A model generated the notes under the pieces. The model was given only the letters and a program-made list of their open reading frames with translations, made no database searches and had not been told where the DNA came from. Made by a program: the position numbers and the translations under genes. Source: a bacterium 1XD42-54 (GTDB lineage: Bacteria; Bacillota; Clostridia; Lachnospirales; Lachnospiraceae). Taken from it: 64,000 bases of DNA. Location of the stretch: the NCBI GenBank assembly GCA_003612585.1, contig RAZH01000003.1, forward strand, positions 226,968 to 290,967, given 5' to 3'. Of the stretch, positions 63,325 to 64,000 are shown piece by piece. Positions within the stretch are counted from its first letter, which is position 1. Each line of letters starts with the position of its first letter.

Positions 63325-64000
63325 TCAGTAACCCCATATTTCATATGCAGTATATGCATGGCTGTAGTGGTATCCCAGTTTTTCCGCCAGTGCAACAGAC
63401 CATCTATTTTGCGCATCCCAGCTCGGATACCATCCGCGCGCCAGGCACTCCAGGATCAGCCTGGCGCCTGCCGCGTACGCAAGCCCGCGCCTGCGGTAAT
63501 CCTCCCTTGTGTCAATCTCGATCTCAATGCCGCCCGGATAGCTTGAATAAGAAGACGCTCCGGATACGATCTCATCCCCTTTCAGGACAGCCGCCCCCAG
63601 ACCGCTCGCGCGATATTTCTCATACGTATCGTACTGCGCAACAAAATCACGGCACCAGGGAATCTGCCTGCACTGTTCAAACAGTTCTTCGTCTATCATC
63701 CTGATCTGATATTCTTCCGGAAGTCCCGCAGCCGCCCGTTCCAGCGCCTTGCGGTCAAACAGATCGCCTTCCTTTTTCATGGCATATCGTGTCACTCGTT
63801 TTGCCTTCTCCCCATAACACGTCTCAATACACCTGGCCCACGCTTCCTTTTGAGGCACCATAATGATAAAATCCTGCTTGCAGTATTCCGGTTTGTAAGC
63901 TGCCAGCTCCGGTTCCGGCACACCTGCCAGAAAACAGAAATCCCCCAGCATCGCCATCGCAGAGTCCGGATGGTCTCTGTCATTTACAAAAATATGCCCC
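63325..64000 (-). CDS. GNAT-family N-acetyltransferase, 5' end outside the window
   Basis: The open frame continues past the right edge: codons before the first internal ATG read GHIFVNDRDHPDSAMAMLGDFCFLAG, typical of the inner part of this subgroup. The C-terminal GNAT fold has GLGAAVLKGDEIVSGASSYSSYPGGIEIEIDTREDYRRRGLAYAAGARLILECLARGWYPSWDAQN, with the acetyl-CoA loop REDYRRRGLA. The acceptor is unknown. It is convergent with the LacI gene (33 bp between stops). Confidence 0.88.
   Translation of the reverse strand, partial: GHIFVNDRDHPDSAMAMLGDFCFLAGVPEPELAAYKPEYCKQDFIIMVPQKEAWARCIETCYGEKAKRVTRYAMKKEGDLFDRKALERAAAGLPEEYQIRMIDEELFEQCRQIPWCRDFVAQYDTYEKYRASGLGAAVLKGDEIVSGASSYSSYPGGIEIEIDTREDYRRRGLAYAAGARLILECLARGWYPSWDAQNRWSVALAEKLGYHYSHAYTAYEIWGY

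Overview
The window looks like chromosomal DNA of a gut-type Clostridium relative, most likely Lachnospiraceae. The signs are Gram-positive style ribosome binding sites (AGGAGG-type) and a cdaA-cdaR pair. There is also an L,D-transpeptidase with tyrosine-rich cell-wall-binding repeats, a YesM/YesN-type sensor system with its own sugar-binding protein, a VanW protein, a YqeG phosphatase, and many sugar-uptake loci with DeoR, RpiR and LacI regulators. This is inference from gene content; no rRNA or tRNA gene was seen.

Layout. 1-2.8 kb: 5' part of pyrF, then a glycosyltransferase and a polyprenyl-phosphate sugar transferase (surface glycan). 2.9-4.8 kb: secreted L,D-transpeptidase. 4.9-17 kb: a leftward housekeeping block of uvrB-uvrA, mreB, recD2, a ComF-type protein, cdaA-cdaR and an HPr-type PTS carrier. 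17-23.3 kb: an AT-rich accessory island just upstream of uvrB. It holds a DUF1016/YhcG-type nuclease and a Septu-like ATPase plus HNH pair between two near-identical 23-bp direct repeats. Next to it are a diverged partial copy of uvrB, a broken rhuM gene and two related palindromes. 23.3-26.6 kb: a YyaL-type protein and an FAD/Rieske oxidoreductase.

26.7-33.8 kb: an RpiR-controlled catabolic operon (MFS carrier, TRAP transporter, TIM-barrel isomerase, zinc dehydrogenase). 33.9-37.5 kb: a scar region with a MITE-like palindrome, a GNAT enzyme, a LysR gene that has lost its DNA-binding domain, an Rpn-type nuclease and an IS21 remnant. 37.6-39 kb: metY.

39-51 kb: a large catabolic cluster for an unidentified carbohydrate. 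It contains an ABC importer, two FAD-dependent oxidoreductase paralogues, an epimerase, a GDSL esterase, a GpsA-like dehydrogenase, an Ldh2-type dehydrogenase and two DeoR regulators. Two of its promoters carry the same TTGCAAACTTTTGCA box at exactly the same distance from the -35. 51-56 kb: LysR, histidine kinase, AraC-type response regulator and membrane-anchored sugar-binding protein. 56-58.5 kb: a secreted esterase fused to Sel1 repeats. 58.7-60.8 kb: a VanW - YqeG - TIM-barrel operon. 61.2-63.3 kb: a D-lyxose isomerase divergent from its probable LacI repressor, with two operators placed on the promoter. The window ends in a GNAT gene.

The most unusual parts are the repeat-bounded defence cassette next to a duplicated uvrB end, the shared box in the catabolic cluster, and the esterase-Sel1 fusion.
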